DNA from: an uncultured Clostridia bacterium
GTDB lineage: Bacteria; Bacillota; Clostridia; TANB77; CAG-508
Direction of reading: 5' to 3'
Length of the DNA stretch: 64,000 nt
Assembly: GCA_934153805.1 (NCBI GenBank)
Contig: CAKPFO010000004.1
Location: 4,303-68,302 of the forward strand
Shown piece by piece: positions 62,856 to 64,000 of the stretch (positions are counted from its first letter, which is position 1; every line of letters begins with the position of its first letter). Position numbers and translations under genes: made by a program. The notes under the pieces were generated by a model. That model was not told where the DNA came from, ran no database searches, and saw only the letters and a program-made list of their open reading frames with translations.

Positions 62856-62988
62856 AAAATGTTTTTTTGTGTTGACTTTGGTATAATATTGGTATAAAAT
62901 GGTAAAAAATACAAAAATGAAAACAACAAAAACAAAAGAAAAAAGAAAGGAAAGACAAGATATGAACCGTAGAAGCCTTGATACTGTA

Positions 62989-63014
62989 AGAGAGAGAGAG
63001 AGAGAGAGAGAGAG
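62989..63014 (+). repeat. (AG)13 microsatellite
   Basis: Thirteen uninterrupted AG dinucleotides. They lie inside a 75-codon ATG frame (62899-63126) of doubtful coding value, downstream of a TTGACT/TATAAA-like promoter. Confidence 0.9.
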
Positions 63015-63390
63015 CTATAGTTTAAACCACAAGAGAAAAAATAATATATTAAATATTGTAGAGTTGATAGATAAGATAGGTGGAGATAGAAAGATACATC
63101 TGCTTTTTTGTGTTATGCAAAATTAGGTGTTTTTTCTATCTCTTTTTGGTGTGTAAATTTACTTGAGCCGCATAAAATTTTATGAATAAAATTTTATGTT
63201 AGGGGAGTGAAATTGGGTAGAAACTGAGTTGAAAAAAGTGGTGAAACCAGTGGGATAGGTTAAAAATATTTTTATTGGTAAAGTGAGTTGTAGAAAAACT
63301 TGAGACAGTAAAAAATATGAAATAAGAAAATATAAAAAGTAAATAAATGATAAATGTAAAAAAATAAATAAAATTGGAGGAAGATTGATT

Positions 63391-64000
63391 ATGAGAAATT
63401 TACAAAAGAACAGGCAAAAAGGTATTACATTAATTGCGTTGGTAATTACTATTTTGGTTTTAATTATCTTGGCAGGTGTTACTATTAATTTAACCATAGG
63501 AGAAAATGGAATATTTAGTAAGGCAAAGTATGCGAAAGAGAAGTATACAAACGAAGAGTATTTAGAGCAGGAACAATTAAATGAATTATATGCATATTTG
63601 GCAAAAGATAATAGCTTGCCAGAAAATACAAAAGATACTGATGCAGGAACACAAGTAAAATTGCCATCAAATTGGTACACCACTACAGCTGCATATGTAT
63701 CAACAGAAGATGGAAAAACTGTGACAAAAGAAATAAAAACAGCAAGTGTAACAGCAGTAGCAACAGGTGGTGGAGAAACAGTACCTGTACCAAATGGATT
63801 TTACTATGTAGGTGGAACAAAAGATAGTGGAGTAGTAATATCAAAGGATAAAAGAGACCAAAATAAATATGCAGGAGTAGCAGATGTACCAGCAGGAGCA
63901 GTATACAACAGTGACGGAACAGTAAAAACATATACAGATGAAGAATATGAAAAATTAACAGATGATGAAAAGAAAGCAGTTATATTAGGAGACCAATTTG
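63391..64000 (+). CDS. Pilin-like surface protein (continues past window end)
   Basis: Begins at ATG 63391 after TTGGAGGA. The N-terminus is a type IV pilin-like signal with the clostridial pattern KGITLIALVITILVLIILAGV, then TINLTIGENGIFSKAKYAKEKY. This aligns with the frameshifted pilin/tail-collar protein at 44861, and the GGA in TIGENG is not preceded by an extra C here, making it the natural control. The later part is Thr/Gly/Val-rich with repeated SVTAV and VPVPNGFYYVGGT motifs. 203 codons are visible. Confidence 0.88.
   Translation, partial: MRNLQKNRQKGITLIALVITILVLIILAGVTINLTIGENGIFSKAKYAKEKYTNEEYLEQEQLNELYAYLAKDNSLPENTKDTDAGTQVKLPSNWYTTTAAYVSTEDGKTVTKEIKTASVTAVATGGGETVPVPNGFYYVGGTKDSGVVISKDKRDQNKYAGVADVPAGAVYNSDGTVKTYTDEEYEKLTDDEKKAVILGDQF

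Noticed and set aside
62899..63126. 75-residue Arg/Glu repeat frame as a real gene
   Set aside because: Composition is dominated by the AG microsatellite and by Lys/Thr from poly-A sequence, without a clear SD; listed only as a repeat.

Overview
This window is AT-rich, with an A-ending codon bias (AGA for arginine, ATA for isoleucine). It looks like chromosomal DNA of an anaerobic, spore-forming Clostridia-type Bacillota, probably an uncultured gut lineage. The evidence is a T-box leader, an agr-type quorum system, sporulation genes (yqfC, yqfD, pdaA, cwlD, ylbJ), a four-subunit 2-oxoacid:ferredoxin oxidoreductase, rubrerythrin, smc, mfd, MurT/GatD and clostridial pilin-like surface proteins. 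No rRNA, tRNA, CRISPR array or complete transposon was seen.

Layout. 1-4.1 kb: an AspRS gene cut by the window edge, with its T-box leader, then RNA/SAM enzymes. 4.2-7.2 kb: agrBD facing a convergent agrA-agrC operon. 7.6-16.2 kb: a HipA-like kinase, pdaA, yqfC-yqfD-unknown-ybeY, DUF3048, Nudix, GNAT and cwlD. 16.3-24.2 kb: a structured RNA candidate, smc, a calcium-type P-ATPase and an M23 peptidase. 24.7-33.7 kb: a surface locus with an FxLYD-like protein, a cohesin-type protein with a possible sortase signal, and a 2554-residue dockerin/repeat protein. 34-45.7 kb: an Rpn nuclease, a small RNA candidate, rubrerythrin, dut, the POR operon, cca, ylbJ and a pilin/tail-collar protein. 45.8-64 kb: mfd, a type I toxin-antitoxin candidate, an RNA methyltransferase, asnS, a second complete aspS, mnmA, a deacetylase, murT/gatD and a second pilin-like gene running off the end.

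The main observation is translational. Five otherwise well-preserved genes (pdaA, yqfD, cwlD, the P-type ATPase and the pilin/tail-collar gene) are each broken once. In every case the break is an in-frame CGG codon, and skipping its C (+1) restores the family sequence with glycine (GGN) at the junction. The large housekeeping genes in the window contain no in-frame CGG that I could find. Only three small accessory genes (four codons in all) carry CGG read in frame. This suggests CGG is unassigned or very poorly decoded here and acts as a +1 frameshift site. It was read by eye and needs genome-wide and proteomic testing.

Other notable items: an Asn-looking T-box specifier in front of an AspRS; a dispersed element whose two copies each carry different but perfectly self-complementary flanking arms; a small RNA candidate with two C-rich anti-Shine-Dalgarno loops; a Shine-Dalgarno separated from its start codon by a hairpin; a GatD-like protein lacking both catalytic residues; and an AgrD with a possible seven-residue ring.
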